Shown here one piece after another: positions 51,512-60,090 of a stretch of DNA of 64,000 bases. Position 1 is the first letter of the stretch. Each line of letters opens with the position of its first letter. Source of the stretch: Oceanobacillus sojae. Lineage in GTDB: Bacteria; Bacillota; Bacilli; Bacillales; Amphibacillaceae. Below the pieces are notes generated by a model that was given only the letters and a program-made list of their open reading frames with translations, was not told the origin of the DNA and searched no databases. The stretch is from NCBI RefSeq assembly GCF_007991515.1, contig NZ_BJYM01000001.1, positions 1 through 64,000 of the forward strand. The letters run 5' to 3'. Both the position numbers and the translations under genes were made by a program.

Positions 51512-52465
51512 TTAAACAGCAATCGGTGCTTTAATAGTAGGGTGTGGATTGTAATTTTCGATTTTCAAATCGGAAATTTCGATATCAAAAACAGATTTTC
51601 CCTCTGCGTTTATTTTTAATACTGGCAGCTCCCGGATATCTCTTTCTAATTGCAGATTTACTTGATCTACATGATTGGAATAGATATGCGCATCTCCAAA
51701 GGTGTGAACAAACTCTCCTACTTCCAAACCACATTCGTGGGCAATTAAATGTGTTAACAGTGCGTAGCTTGCAATGTTAAAGGGCACACCTATAAATACA
51801 TCAGCACTGCGCTGATACAGCTGACAGGATAATTTTCCGTCTGCTACATAAAACTGAAATAGTGTATGGCATGGCGGCAAAGCCATAGATGGAACATCCC
51901 CGGGGTTCCATGCAGATACAATATGACGTCTGGAATTAGGATTATTTTTAATAGCTTCAATAGTTTCTTTCAATTGATCAATCGACTCGCCTTTTGAAGT
52001 TTCCCATTTTCTCCACTGCTTTCCATATACAGATCCTAAATCTCCGTATTTTTTGGCAAATGCATCATCATTTAATATCTTCTCTTTAAACAGCTCCATT
52101 TGCTGATCATACAGCTCTTTAAAAGCTGCATCCTTCTGACTGCGTATACCGAAATCTGTCATATCCGGCCCTGTATACTCCGAGCTTTTAATCCATTTTT
52201 CAAATGCCCATTCGTTCCAGATATTATTATTATGCTCTAGTAAATAGCGGATGTTTGTGTCTCCTTTAATAAACCATAATAACTCTGTAGCAATTAAGCG
52301 GAATGGAACCTTTTTCGTAGTTAATAATGGAAATCCTTTTTGTAAATCAAAGCGAATCTGATGTCCGAAAATCGAATATGTCCCCGTATTTGTCCGGTCA
52401 TCACGATTAAGTCCTTCATCTAATATCTTTCGGCACAGCTCTATATAACCTTGTTCTCCTTGCAT
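51512..52465 (-). CDS. thyA: Thymidylate synthase
   Basis: 317 aa, the long ThyA form with the insertion of about 50 residues typical of lactobacillar and many bacillar enzymes. Catalytic Cys in [11 protein letters not shown], phosphate-binding [14 protein letters not shown], and [20 protein letters not shown]. Makes dTMP from dUMP with methylene-tetrahydrofolate. First gene of the thyA-dfrA operon. Confidence 0.97.
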   Translation of the reverse strand: MQGEQGYIELCRKILDEGLNRDDRTNTGTYSIFGHQIRFDLQKGFPLLTTKKVPFRLIATELLWFIKGDTNIRYLLEHNNNIWNEWAFEKWIKSSEYTGPDMTDFGIRSQKDAAFKELYDQQMELFKEKILNDDAFAKKYGDLGSVYGKQWRKWETSKGESIDQLKETIEAIKNNPNSRRHIVSAWNPGDVPSMALPPCHTLFQFYVADGKLSCQLYQRSADVFIGVPFNIASYALLTHLIAHECGLEVGEFVHTFGDAHIYSNHVDQVNLQLERDIRELPVLKINAEGKSVFDIEISDLKIENYNPHPTIKAPIAV

Positions 52466-52905
52466 CCATAATCCTCCTCTATATTTTGACTCCTATATGT
52501 AGGAACTTCTTTTGCTGATATAATTTGAATTATTAAATTACATGTCTCTTTTTAATAATAAAAGTAAACCAAGAAAGGTTAACGTTATAACTAGCGAAAG
52601 AAAAACACGAAGACTCCTGTGGGAAAGCGCAGTGGGAAGACCCCGCAGAAAAAAAGCGAACTTCTTTTTTTCGAGGAGGCTGAGCTCAAGCCCACGGAAA
52701 GCGTAGTGTTTTTCTGTAGCGGTTGCATAAACCTCTCTTTATTCGTCTTGAGTGGAACATATAATTCAACCTTTAAACAATCATTATTATAACAGAAATT
52801 TGTTCCCTGTATATTTCTCAACTTTAAAATAAATAAATTCAATGAAGAAGAAACAGGTATAAATTCAAAACCTTTTGATTATTTTATAAAAATAGTCAGG
52901 ATTTC
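52466..52905. repeat. Gene-free stretch with a Bacillaceae palindromic repeat
   Basis: At about 52593-52724 lies an element with the pattern GACTCCTGTGGGAAAGCG ... GACCCCGCAG ... CGAGGAGGCTGAGCTCAAGC and CCACGGAAAGCG, ending in the complement of its start (AGAAAAACAC / GTGTTTTTCT). I know this as a dispersed intergenic repeat of Bacillaceae. An internal stem AAAAAAAG-CGAA-CTTCTTTTTTT sits in its middle. Nothing else is seen in the stretch. Confidence 0.7.
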
Positions 52906-52934
52906 TTGACTGTGTAAAAAAATTAAGCTAATAT
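52906..52934 (+). promoter_or_regulatory. Strong promoter upstream of the csp leader
   Basis: TTGACT (52906-52911), 17-bp spacer and TAATAT (52929-52934). It predicts a transcript starting near 52941. Confidence 0.65.
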
Positions 52935-52940
52935 GGGTAC

Positions 52941-53042
52941 AAGCAAAGAAGATGGTACGGAATCATTAGAATGTAAAGGTAGCTTCGATAGACAGAAGTG
53001 GATGATTATGATCCCGTTCTTCTATCGGAAGCTGCCTTTTTT
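52941..53042 (+). ncRNA. Candidate ~100-nt small RNA or attenuator of the csp gene
   Basis: From the predicted start the RNA holds one long imperfect hairpin: AAAGGTAGCTTCGATAGA (52975-52992) pairs with TCTATCGGAAGCTGCCTTT (53021-53039), two mismatches, and ends in T6. It has no reading frame with a ribosome binding site. The cold-shock gene begins 67 bp further on with no clear promoter of its own, so read-through control is possible. Confidence 0.5.
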
Positions 53043-53109
53043 CATATTTCGTTCTTCTGCTTTGTAATCACACGCGTTTTACGTGGAAGTATTTAGGAGG
53101 AAATTTAAC

Positions 53110-53310
53110 ATGGAAAACGGAGTAGTAAAATGGTTTAATGCAGAAAAAGGTTACGGGTTTATTCAACTAGAGGAAGGGAATGATATTTTCGTACATTATT
53201 CTGCTATTCAAGAAGAAGGTTTTAAAACTTTAGAAGAAGGACAGGAAGTTTCCTTTGACGTCGTTGAAGGTGAACGTGGTCCACAAGCTGCAAATGTTGT
53301 AAAAAGATAA
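53110..53310 (+). CDS. Cold-shock protein, CspA family
   Basis: 66 aa: RNP1 KGYGFIQ and RNP2 DIFVHY are intact, with the usual [14 protein letters not shown] start. Binds single-stranded RNA/DNA as an RNA chaperone. TAGGAGG fixes the ATG at 53110. In other bacteria such proteins can act as antiterminators, which is relevant to the terminator directly upstream. Confidence 0.95.
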   Translation: MENGVVKWFNAEKGYGFIQLEEGNDIFVHYSAIQEEGFKTLEEGQEVSFDVVEGERGPQAANVVKR

Positions 53311-53326
53311 AATATCATCATAGATT

Positions 53327-53360
53327 AAAAGCAGAATCCTAAAATGGGGTTCTGCTTTTT
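53327..53360 (+). terminator. Rho-independent terminator of csp
   Basis: AAAAGCAGAATCC (53327-53339) / GGGTTCTGCTTTT (53347-53359) followed by TT. Confidence 0.8.
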
Positions 53361-53627
53361 TACTGTCCCTCTTACATATTATCCTCTTCCTCTCCTTTAT
53401 AAAGGCATAAATCCAGATTTTAAAACATGATATTTTGTCAATGATTTTATTACTTTATTCATTAAAATGTCATAAACTTTTCAAACCAAAAAGTTTGTAA
53501 AATGATTAAGCCAGTCTACTTGTGAATATTTGAACAAAATGTGAAAAGTCAGTAATGACACTGTATACAGGCCTTCTTTTCGATATGATAGTCATATAGG
53601 AAAGAAGTTACAGAAGGGGTGAATCAC

Positions 53628-53738
53628 ATGAAAAAATCTGATCCTAATTTAAAAGGTACACTTTTTTCAGTAATCACTATAGGAGCTATTATTCTTATCA
53701 GCTGGTTTGCAGTATTTTTATTATTTTTGTCGCGATAA
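53628..53738 (+). CDS. Cytochrome c oxidase subunit 2A (ba3 type)
   Basis: 36 aa: a short head ending LKGTLFSV, then one membrane helix (ITIGAIILISWFAVFLLFL) and SR. This is the pattern of the tiny CoxIIa subunit of ba3-type oxidases. GAAGGGGTG precedes the ATG. It starts the three-gene oxidase operon, 18 nt ahead of subunit II. Confidence 0.85.
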   Translation: MKKSDPNLKGTLFSVITIGAIILISWFAVFLLFLSR

Positions 53739-53756
53739 AGAAGGAGGAGAAAGAGC

Positions 53757-54290
53757 ATGCATTTACACAAATACGAGAAGATTTGGCTTATCTTCGGCGG
53801 GGCATCCCTTGTATTGTTTCTAGCAATACTTGGATTTGGAGCATTTTATTTAGGAACACATCCTCAAAGCCATGGAGTAACGATTGACCCTGAAAATGTG
53901 GAAGCTAATGAAGCATTTCAAAGAGAAAACCTGGGGATTACACAGGTAGATGATGATAAATATATTGTCAATGTTGTTGCCAGTGCATTCAACTATGATT
54001 TAGGAAGTGATGAGGAAGGCAATGCAGTTTCTCATATAGAAATTCCTAAAGGGTCTACTGTCTTATTTCAGGTAGTCTCAACAGATGTTATTCATGGATT
54101 TAATGTAGCGGGCACTAATGTCAATATGATGGTAGAGCCTGGATATATCAGCAGTATGGAAGTTCAGCTTAATAAAGCTGGGGAATTCACATTATTATGT
54201 AATGAATACTGTGGTGTAGGACATCACATGATGCATGCAACAGTGGAGGTGGTTGACGATGAGTCTGGCAATGAAACAGCAGCAGAATGA
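53757..54290 (+). CDS. Cytochrome c oxidase subunit II (ba3 type)
   Basis: 177 aa. One N-terminal membrane helix (about 10-33) anchors a cupredoxin domain outside. The CuA ligands are the His of TDVIHGFNV and the set in CNEYCGVGHHMM (two Cys, His, Met). It accepts electrons from cytochrome c. AAGGAGGAG precedes the ATG. Its 3' end overlaps subunit I by 32 nt. Confidence 0.92.
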   Translation: MHLHKYEKIWLIFGGASLVLFLAILGFGAFYLGTHPQSHGVTIDPENVEANEAFQRENLGITQVDDDKYIVNVVASAFNYDLGSDEEGNAVSHIEIPKGSTVLFQVVSTDVIHGFNVAGTNVNMMVEPGYISSMEVQLNKAGEFTLLCNEYCGVGHHMMHATVEVVDDESGNETAAE

Positions 54291-55944
54291 AGAAATTAAT
54301 TTGACACCCTTAAGTATCGCAAAACCAGAAGCGAAATTATATCTTTCCTTTATGTATGTTGCATTTATTTCATTATTTATCGGTGGATTAATGGGGTTAT
54401 TACAGGTATTGGTACGTTCAGGAGATTTTGAACTTCCGCTTGGAATCGGCTATTATCAAATACTTACTTTACACGGCGTTATCCTGGCATTAGTACTGAC
54501 AACCTTTTTCATTATTGGATTTCAATATTCTTTATTAGGTAAAACAGTCGGTATGTCTGATAAGCAACGGAAACTTGGCTGGTTATCTTTTTGGACGATG
54601 ACGATTGGAACAGCTTTAACTGGAACAGCCATTTTACTTGGGGAAGCAAACGTTCTATATACGTTCTATGCACCACTAAAAGCGCATCCTATCTTTTATA
54701 TCGGTCTTGCACTTGTTGTAGTTGGAACATGGATTGCTGCTCTTGTTAATTGGCATCAGGTTTATGTTTGGAAAAAAGCACATCCAAACCAGAAAACACC
54801 GCTTCTCGCTTTTATGGTTACAATTAATATGATTATGTGGGTTATCTGTTCTCTCGGAGTTGCTGTAACTGTTCTTGTACAGTTTATTCCATGGTCATTA
54901 GGTTATACAGAAACAATTAATGTTTTATTAAGCCGTACGCTATTCTGGTATTTTGGCCATCCGCTCGTATATTTCTGGTTATTACCTGCCTACATGGCAT
55001 GGTATGCAATTATCCCTAAAATCATTGGCGGAAAAATATTTAGTGATTCTTTAGCAAGACTTTCCTTTATCTTATTCTTGTTCTTCTCTATTCCAGTTGG
55101 TTTCCATCATCAGCTTACAGAGCCGGGTATTGATCCAACGTGGAAGTTTATTCAGGTAGTTCTTACCTTTATGGTTATTGTACCAAGTTTAATGACAGCA
55201 TTTTCGATGTTTGCCATGTTTGAGACTACCGGCAGAAAACAAGGCGCAACAGGGTTGTTCGACTGGTTTAAAAAATTGCCTTGGAAGGATGTCCGTTTTG
55301 TAGCTCCTTTTGCCGGTATGGTTGCGTTTATTCCTGGTGGAGCAGGCGGTATTATTAACGCATCTCACCAATTAAACACGCTTGTCCATAATACGATTTG
55401 GGTAACTGGACATTTTCATTTAACCATTGCAACAACTGTTCTGCTTACTTTCTTTGGAATTGCCTATTGGCTCATTCCTCATTTAACTGGCAGAAAGCTT
55501 ACTCCGAAGATTCACAAGCTGGGTATTTATCAGACTATTATATGGGCTGTAGGTATGCTGATTATGTCCGGAGCGATGCATATTCAAGGACTCTTAGGCG
55601 GACCACGAAGATCTTCTTTCTCCGAATACGGTGGTACAGAACAAGCTGCTGAATGGGTCGGCTATCAGACTGCTCAGGCAGTTGGAGGAACCCTTTTGTT
55701 TATCGGCATTGTCCTGATGATATATATCTTTATGGAATTATTAGCTTTTGCTCCTAAAGGAGAAGAAGAATTCCCTATTGCTGAGGAAGAAGAAGATGCA
55801 CAGCCTACCCCATCATGGATGGAAAATTGGAAGCTGTGGATTGGTATTACAATTGCTTTAATTTTATTCGCTTATACGATACCAATGATAGATATTATTC
55901 AAAATGCACCGCCGGGATCTCCTCCATTTGATAATATTTTATAA
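54259..55944 (+). CDS. Cytochrome c oxidase subunit I, b(o/a)3-type
   Basis: 561 aa with about 13 membrane helices. Start at 54259 set by GGAGGTGG inside the subunit II gene. Haem and CuB ligands are visible: LHGVILAL (haem His), YFGHPLVYFWLLPAYMAWY (CuB His linked to Tyr), and VTGHFHLTIAT (haem and CuB His). The Glu-containing D-channel motif of aa3 oxidases is absent, as in the ba3 family. Proton-pumping terminal oxidase with high oxygen affinity. Confidence 0.94.
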   Translation: MSLAMKQQQNEEINLTPLSIAKPEAKLYLSFMYVAFISLFIGGLMGLLQVLVRSGDFELPLGIGYYQILTLHGVILALVLTTFFIIGFQYSLLGKTVGMSDKQRKLGWLSFWTMTIGTALTGTAILLGEANVLYTFYAPLKAHPIFYIGLALVVVGTWIAALVNWHQVYVWKKAHPNQKTPLLAFMVTINMIMWVICSLGVAVTVLVQFIPWSLGYTETINVLLSRTLFWYFGHPLVYFWLLPAYMAWYAIIPKIIGGKIFSDSLARLSFILFLFFSIPVGFHHQLTEPGIDPTWKFIQVVLTFMVIVPSLMTAFSMFAMFETTGRKQGATGLFDWFKKLPWKDVRFVAPFAGMVAFIPGGAGGIINASHQLNTLVHNTIWVTGHFHLTIATTVLLTFFGIAYWLIPHLTGRKLTPKIHKLGIYQTIIWAVGMLIMSGAMHIQGLLGGPRRSSFSEYGGTEQAAEWVGYQTAQAVGGTLLFIGIVLMIYIFMELLAFAPKGEEEFPIAEEEEDAQPTPSWMENWKLWIGITIALILFAYTIPMIDIIQNAPPGSPPFDNIL

Positions 55945-56025
55945 GGGATGATAACTAAAAGCATACGTTCTGCAATTGGACCGGATTGTTGAGCATAAAT
56001 AGGAGGAAAGTAATTCAATATAATC

Positions 56026-56160
56026 ATGAATAAAAATATATACGAAAACCTCGCAAGTGATTTTAAATACAAACTGAATCGGGAATTGACACAGGCTGAA
56101 AAAGAATTCTTTAAATGGTTAGCACGAAAATATGTGTCTGAGCAAGGAAAAAAAGAATAA
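56026..56160 (+). CDS. Small hydrophilic protein downstream of the oxidase
   Basis: 44 aa, charged and helical (ENLASDFKYKLNRELTQAEK, EFFKWLARKYVSEQ). AGGAGG lies unusually far upstream (about 17-23 nt), and stops in frame rule out an earlier start. No family recognised. Its position behind the ba3 genes suggests co-transcription. A terminator follows. Confidence 0.55.
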   Translation: MNKNIYENLASDFKYKLNRELTQAEKEFFKWLARKYVSEQGKKE

Positions 56161-56220
56161 TGTAGATTCTCTTTTCATTTAGCAGAGTAAATTTAATTTC
56201 AAATTTTATAAGATCCTCAA

Positions 56221-56267
56221 AAAAATCATCCGTTTTGAAAAAGATTAATCAAAGCGGATGATTTTAT
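56221..56267. terminator. Bidirectional terminator
   Basis: AAAATCATCCG (56222-56232) / CGGATGATTTT (56255-56265), extended inside by TTTGA/TCAAA; between convergent units. Confidence 0.85.
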
Positions 56268-56286
56268 TTAATTTAAAATGTAGTTT

Positions 56287-57417
56287 TTAATCTTCTTTTT
56301 TACCAAAGTATTGGTAATAATTCGTCTGAATAAAACCATTAAACAGCTTGCGTTTCTTGGTAGCGGCTTTTCCAAATGCTTTTTCAAATTGTTCATAGGC
56401 TGTAATGATGTATGTGCTCCAGGATGGATGATTTTGCATAATACCACCCAGATCCTGATACATCTTTTCTACCTCTTCTTTATCACTTAACCGTTGTCCG
56501 TACGGCGGATTACTGATCAGATAGCCATCTTTTTGTTTAATGGTCAAATCACTGACCTGCATCTGCTTCCACTGGATTAAATCTCCAAGTCCTGCTTCCA
56601 GGGCATTTGCTTGTGCAGTTTCAATCATTTGATGACTGATGTCTGAACCGGTGATAGATAATGGCTGATCATAATTAGCGAGCTCTTCAGCTTCTCCAAA
56701 AGCAGCATCCCAATGTCTCTGTTTTACTAAACTCCATTCTTCAGAAGCAAATTCCCGATTAAATCCTGGCGCAATATTTTGGCCAATTAAGGCCGCTTCT
56801 ATTAAGATAGTTCCCGAACCACAGAATGGGTCAATTAAAGGCTGATCAGGCTTCCAGTTTGTTAATAGAACTAATGATGCAGCAAGGGTTTCCTTTAGAG
56901 GGGCCTCCCCCTGCCCGACACGATAGCCGCGTTTATGTAAGCCTGCGCCTGATGTATCGATAGTCAATGTTGCTTCGTCCTTTAACAGCGCAATCTCTGT
57001 CTTATAGAGCGCTCCTGATTCTTCCAGCTTGTTGATGAGACCATATTTTAATTTCATTCGTTCTACAATCGCTTTTTTTACAATTGCCTGACAATCCGGA
57101 ACACTGTATAAAGTGGATTTAATTGATTTTCCGGAAACAGGGATTTGTCCTGTTTCATCGATATAGCTTTCCCAGGGAAGTGCTTTTGTCTGCTCAAACA
57201 ATTCATCAAATGTTTTGGCCTGAAACTTGCCGACAAGAATTTTCACGCGGTCAGCTGTTCTTAACCACAGGTTACATCTGGGAATTGCAGAAATTGGTGC
57301 ATCAAAAATAACTTTTCCGTTTTCAACAGTAGCCTCATACCCCAGGTCTCTTACTTCTTTTGCAACAATTGATTCAAGTCCCATCGCTGCTGTAGCAATT
57401 AAAGTTACTTGTTTCAT
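56287..57417 (-). CDS. rlmL: THUMP-domain class I RNA methyltransferase (RlmL/YpsC family)
   Basis: 376 aa from ATG 57417 behind GAGAGGAT. N-terminal THUMP/ferredoxin-like RNA-binding part (LIATAAMGLESIVAKEVRDL), then the methyltransferase with motif I LIDPFCGSGTILIEAALIG, and motif IV SNPPYGQRL (NPPY), as in N2-guanine RNA methylases. The homologous E. coli domain methylates G2445 of 23S rRNA. Located beside rnpB and gpsB as in B. subtilis. Confidence 0.92.
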   Translation of the reverse strand: MKQVTLIATAAMGLESIVAKEVRDLGYEATVENGKVIFDAPISAIPRCNLWLRTADRVKILVGKFQAKTFDELFEQTKALPWESYIDETGQIPVSGKSIKSTLYSVPDCQAIVKKAIVERMKLKYGLINKLEESGALYKTEIALLKDEATLTIDTSGAGLHKRGYRVGQGEAPLKETLAASLVLLTNWKPDQPLIDPFCGSGTILIEAALIGQNIAPGFNREFASEEWSLVKQRHWDAAFGEAEELANYDQPLSITGSDISHQMIETAQANALEAGLGDLIQWKQMQVSDLTIKQKDGYLISNPPYGQRLSDKEEVEKMYQDLGGIMQNHPSWSTYIITAYEQFEKAFGKAATKKRKLFNGFIQTNYYQYFGKKED

Positions 57418-57466
57418 TTTTAATATCCTCTCGGTTATCATTTTAGTATAGTCTTTTCCATAAAAG

Positions 57467-57485
57467 GACTTTTTGAACACCCTTT
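57467..57485 (-). repeat. Recurrent motif, copy 2 (AAAGGGTGTTCAAAAAGTCC)
   Basis: Minus-strand element 50 bp before rlmL, matching the copies at 49181 and 59331 in GGRTGTTCAAA. Confidence 0.5.
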
Positions 57486-57487
57486 AA

Positions 57488-57530
57488 AAAGAAAAAGATT
57501 CTATTTCATTTAATTGGAAATAGAATCTGT
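57488..57530 (-). terminator. Terminator of rnpB
   Basis: On the minus strand AGATTCTATTTC / GAAATAGAATCT (57496-57507 with 57517-57528), then TTTTTCTTTTT. Confidence 0.8.
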
Positions 57531-57539
57531 TCGTTGGTA

Positions 57540-57947
57540 CGACCTTTAAATGCCCGATAAGCCATGTTCTGTTCCATTGTACTGCGAGCGGTGGTCAAAC
57601 CTCGTACGCCGGTTGTAATCATCTATCTACAGCTATTGCTGTCCCTTGTTCAGTTCTATTCCCTACTAAAGGATGCCCCTACCATTATTTGGGTTGCTCA
57701 CTCGCGGGGTTTACCTCGTTCCACCTGGTATGTTTCCAAACCAGCTACGTCACTGTGGCACCTTCAAGACCAGCTGACATATCACTATAAGTGACTTAGT
57801 ACAGCTTGTCTGCCGTTAGTTTATACAAACTACCTTGACTTATGACTTCATCAAGCACGAACACTACAGGCATCACAGCCTGTGTGAGCATGGACTTTCC
57901 TCTACATCCAAAATGGACATAGCGATTACATAGGCATTTAAGTAACC
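57540..57947 (-). ncRNA. rnpB: RNase P RNA, Bacillus class (type B)
   Basis: About 405 nt on the minus strand. The universally conserved segments are present in order: GAGGAAAGTCCATGCTC near the 5' end, TGCCACAGTGACG, GTGGAACGAGGTAAACCCC, CGAGTGAGCAACCCAAAT, then ACAGAACATGGCTTA near the 3' end. The ends pair as P1 (CTTAAATGCC with GGCATTTAAAG). It is the catalytic RNA that matures tRNA 5' ends. Ends are estimated to within a few bases. Confidence 0.95.
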
Positions 57948-57953
57948 TAAAAT

Positions 57954-57982
57954 ATTTTAGCAGAATTTTAGAGATAAATCAA
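57954..57982 (-). promoter_or_regulatory. rnpB promoter
   Basis: Minus-strand TTGATT (57977-57982), 17-bp spacer, TAAAAT (57954-57959); predicts a start near 57947, matching the P1 end. Confidence 0.75.
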
Positions 57983-57994
57983 TTATCCTTTTGC

Positions 57995-58306
57995 TTATTC
58001 TTCAGAATCCGCGTATCTTTTTCCAAATACTGCTTTTTCCAGGTTAGATAAGCGTTTTAAAACATCATAATTCACCTGTGAGTTCGGCTGTGTTGAACGC
58101 GCTCTCGGTGTTTCTGTCGGACGGTTATTTTTCAATTTCTCAATTTCTTCATTTAAACGGTCAATTTCCTGTTTGAAATTATCATAATCCTGAATAATGA
58201 TATCTAAAAATTCATCTACTTCTTCTTGAGAATATCCTCTAATTCCTGTTTTAAAATCTTTTTCTAAAATTTTCTTTCCATTTAGTTGAATACGGTCAAT
58301 ACTCAT
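57995..58306 (-). CDS. gpsB: Cell division protein GpsB
   Basis: 103 aa. N-terminal DivIVA-like domain (ILEKDFKTGIRGYSQEEVDE, FLDIIIQDYDNFKQEIDRL) with coiled coil, a linker rich in Pro/Thr/Arg, and the C-terminal trimerisation part (VLKRLSNLEKAVFG). It binds PBP1 N-termini and shuttles it between elongation and division sites; its partner ponA is encoded in this window. Confidence 0.95.
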   Translation of the reverse strand: MSIDRIQLNGKKILEKDFKTGIRGYSQEEVDEFLDIIIQDYDNFKQEIDRLNEEIEKLKNNRPTETPRARSTQPNSQVNYDVLKRLSNLEKAVFGKRYADSEE

Positions 58307-58401
58307 TTCAAAATCACCTCTGCAATATACTATACGTATCTTTTTTTATCATATGCTTTCATTTTACCATTATTTAATAAATATTAAAGTTATTATAACA
58401 T

Positions 58402-58431
58402 AAAAAAGGAAACTGAATATCAGTCTCCTTC
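58402..58431 (-). terminator. Terminator of cdd
   Basis: Minus-strand AAGGAGACTG / CAGTTTCCTT (one mismatch) followed by TTTT. Confidence 0.7.
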
Positions 58432-58478
58432 TAAAATTTAAAAATCTCTTAAACAATTAGAGTTTAAATCCCCTTTTT

Positions 58479-58871
58479 TTAGTCCATATCTTCCTTCTGA
58501 AATGAAAAAGGTAATAATTGATCCGTCGTAAGTGTTTGAACATCTTTGTTTAAGTTCGTTAAGTGAATGCTCATGTCAGGTGCAAAAAATTCACTCATTA
58601 CCTGTCTGCAAGTTCCACAAGGCGGTACAGGACGTTTTGTATCTGCTGCAACAGCCATTTCTTCAAATTCTGTTTCCCCGTCTGAAATTGCTTTAAAAAT
58701 TGCTACACGTTCTGCGCAGCAGGTAGATGGGTAAGCAGCATTTTCTATATTGCAGCCAGTATAAATTTTACCGGAGCTTGTTAATAATGCAGCACCTACC
58801 GGAAATTGTGAATATGGTACATAAGCTCTTGATCTGATTTGAATTGCTTCTTCCAGTAATTTTTCTTTCAT
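58479..58871 (-). CDS. cdd: Cytidine deaminase
   Basis: 130 aa, the homotetrameric form. Zinc ligands and catalytic Glu are in CCAERVAIF (C-A-E) and PPCGTCRQVM (two Cys); the substrate loop is GCNIENAAYPS. Converts cytidine and deoxycytidine to uridine forms. Monocistronic, with its own terminator. Confidence 0.96.
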   Translation of the reverse strand: MKEKLLEEAIQIRSRAYVPYSQFPVGAALLTSSGKIYTGCNIENAAYPSTCCAERVAIFKAISDGETEFEEMAVAADTKRPVPPCGTCRQVMSEFFAPDMSIHLTNLNKDVQTLTTDQLLPFSFQKEDMD

Positions 58872-58910
58872 ATGAAAATCCCCCTACAAACAAAGCTGTC
58901 TATTTGTTTA

Positions 58911-59267
58911 TTAACCCTCTTCAAGTGTATCCAATAATAAATCAAAAACGTATCGGATAGATGTATACAATTCCATATATCTCTTTCTTCTGGCATCCAA
59001 ATAATAACTATGCATCAACAGTAATTCCATATTTTCCCGTGTTGATTGAATCTGATTTGGGTGAACAGATGCTTTTCTTTCCTTTACTACAGCCAGAGCA
59101 TCTGTTTCCCAGCTTTCCAATAAATTATAAATAGGTGTTGTCTCTTCTTTTACCATATTAAAAAATTCGCGGTCTTTCCGATCACTTGGAGCTTCACCTT
59201 TTTCGAATCTTTTCCGCAGTGCCTCTAAATATTGATTTAATTTCTCTGTTTGTTCACTTAGATTCAT
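58911..59267 (-). CDS. yppE: YppE family protein (DUF1798)
   Basis: 118 aa all-helical protein: LNQYLEALRKRFEKGEAPSD, REFFNMVKEETTPIYNLLES, and SYYLDARRKRYMELYTSIRY. The B. subtilis homolog has a known four-helix bundle fold but no known function. Position between cdd and the recU-ponA locus matches the ypp region. The repeated GAGGATGTTCAAA motif lies 64 bp upstream. Confidence 0.88.
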   Translation of the reverse strand: MNLSEQTEKLNQYLEALRKRFEKGEAPSDRKDREFFNMVKEETTPIYNLLESWETDALAVVKERKASVHPNQIQSTRENMELLLMHSYYLDARRKRYMELYTSIRYVFDLLLDTLEEG

Positions 59268-59330
59268 TATTCGTCATCCTTCAATTTCAAACTGCATGTT
59301 CACCTAAGAATATAGCATGTTTTTATATAA

Positions 59331-59350
59331 GCTCTTTGAACATCCTCTTC
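59331..59350 (-). repeat. Recurrent motif, copy 3 (GAAGAGGATGTTCAAAGAGC)
   Basis: Minus-strand element before yppE, nearly the same as the copy before yqfQ. Confidence 0.5.
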
Positions 59351-59396
59351 AGGTGAATTTTATCATATAATAGATAGAAAAGTCATGAACAACATA

Positions 59397-59612
59397 CTAT
59401 AAAAGCTGCTTTAATCTCTGGAATTCCAGCTCTGTCTGTTTTAAACTATTCGTTTTTGTTTGAAATTGCACCCATACCTCACTGTCTACGTTCGCTTTTA
59501 ATTTGAGATGAATGAGAGCGAGCTGTTCCTGAATCTGTTCTATTTGTTTCTCCATATCCGCTTTGCTGTATCCACCGTTTTCCTCAGGAATGATTGATTT
59601 TGAAAGAAGCAT
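59397..59612 (-). CDS. Small coiled-coil protein, unknown function
   Basis: 71 aa. Residues about 20-71 form a continuous heptad-like helix (ADMEKQIEQIQEQLALIHLK, KTNSLKQTELEFQRLKQLL). AGGAGGAG precedes the ATG. I do not recognise the family; its place fits the poorly conserved small ypp genes. Confidence 0.65.
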   Translation of the reverse strand: MLLSKSIIPEENGGYSKADMEKQIEQIQEQLALIHLKLKANVDSEVWVQFQTKTNSLKQTELEFQRLKQLL

Positions 59613-59638
59613 TTTTTATTCTCCTCCTGTTTTTTAGA

Positions 59639-59880
59639 TAGAGTGAAACTTCATTCAGTCAGGCCCGTTGAAATGAGACTGGAACTGAAATAAAATCGTA
59701 CTATTTAAAACCTGATGTGCTATGTATTCCACGAGAAAATGATAACCTCCTTCCCATTCGACAAAACTAGAATAATCAAAACAAAACTAGTGCAAATCTG
59801 TAATGATTTACACAAAATTAGACAAGCTATATAGTGAAACTTCATTTCGTCTGAGGTTTTCATTCTTCTCAGAGGTTTAA
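59639..59880. repeat. Two relics of the AGTGAAACTTC element
   Basis: GAGTGAAACTTCATTCAGTC (from 59641) and AGTGAAACTTCATTTCGTCT (from 59832) match the start of the structured element at 31510. The second continues with GAGGTTTTCATTCTTCTCAGAGG, as in the first hairpin there. They lie in the 290-bp gap before sspM, which holds no gene. Confidence 0.4.
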
Positions 59881-59903
59881 AATTTGAAAAGGAGGTTATT
59901 TCC

Positions 59904-60011
59904 ATGAGACCATCAAAAGCACAGCAAAAAACAAATGCTTCAAACAAAAGAAATAACAATGAAAAAACAAGAGATAAAAAAGTGGCTGGCCCTAACCGCC
60001 CTTCCACGTAA
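59904..60011 (+). CDS. sspM: Small acid-soluble spore protein SspM
   Basis: 35 aa, very basic, MRPSKAQQKTNASNKR start and the tail KKVAGPNRPST, which matches the conserved GGPNRPST end of B. subtilis SspM. Made in the forespore. GGAGG precedes the ATG. It shows that the organism forms spores. Confidence 0.85.
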   Translation: MRPSKAQQKTNASNKRNNNEKTRDKKVAGPNRPST

Positions 60012-60037
60012 CTTTTAGAAGTATGGTTTAATCAGAT

Positions 60038-60090
60038 AACCTAATTATATTCCCCGGACCTGTGCTGCTCTGGGGATAATTAGGTTTCTT
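60038..60090 (+). terminator. Terminator of sspM
   Basis: AACCTAATTATATTCCCC pairs with GGGGATAATTAGGTT (one bulge), then TTCTT. Confidence 0.75.
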
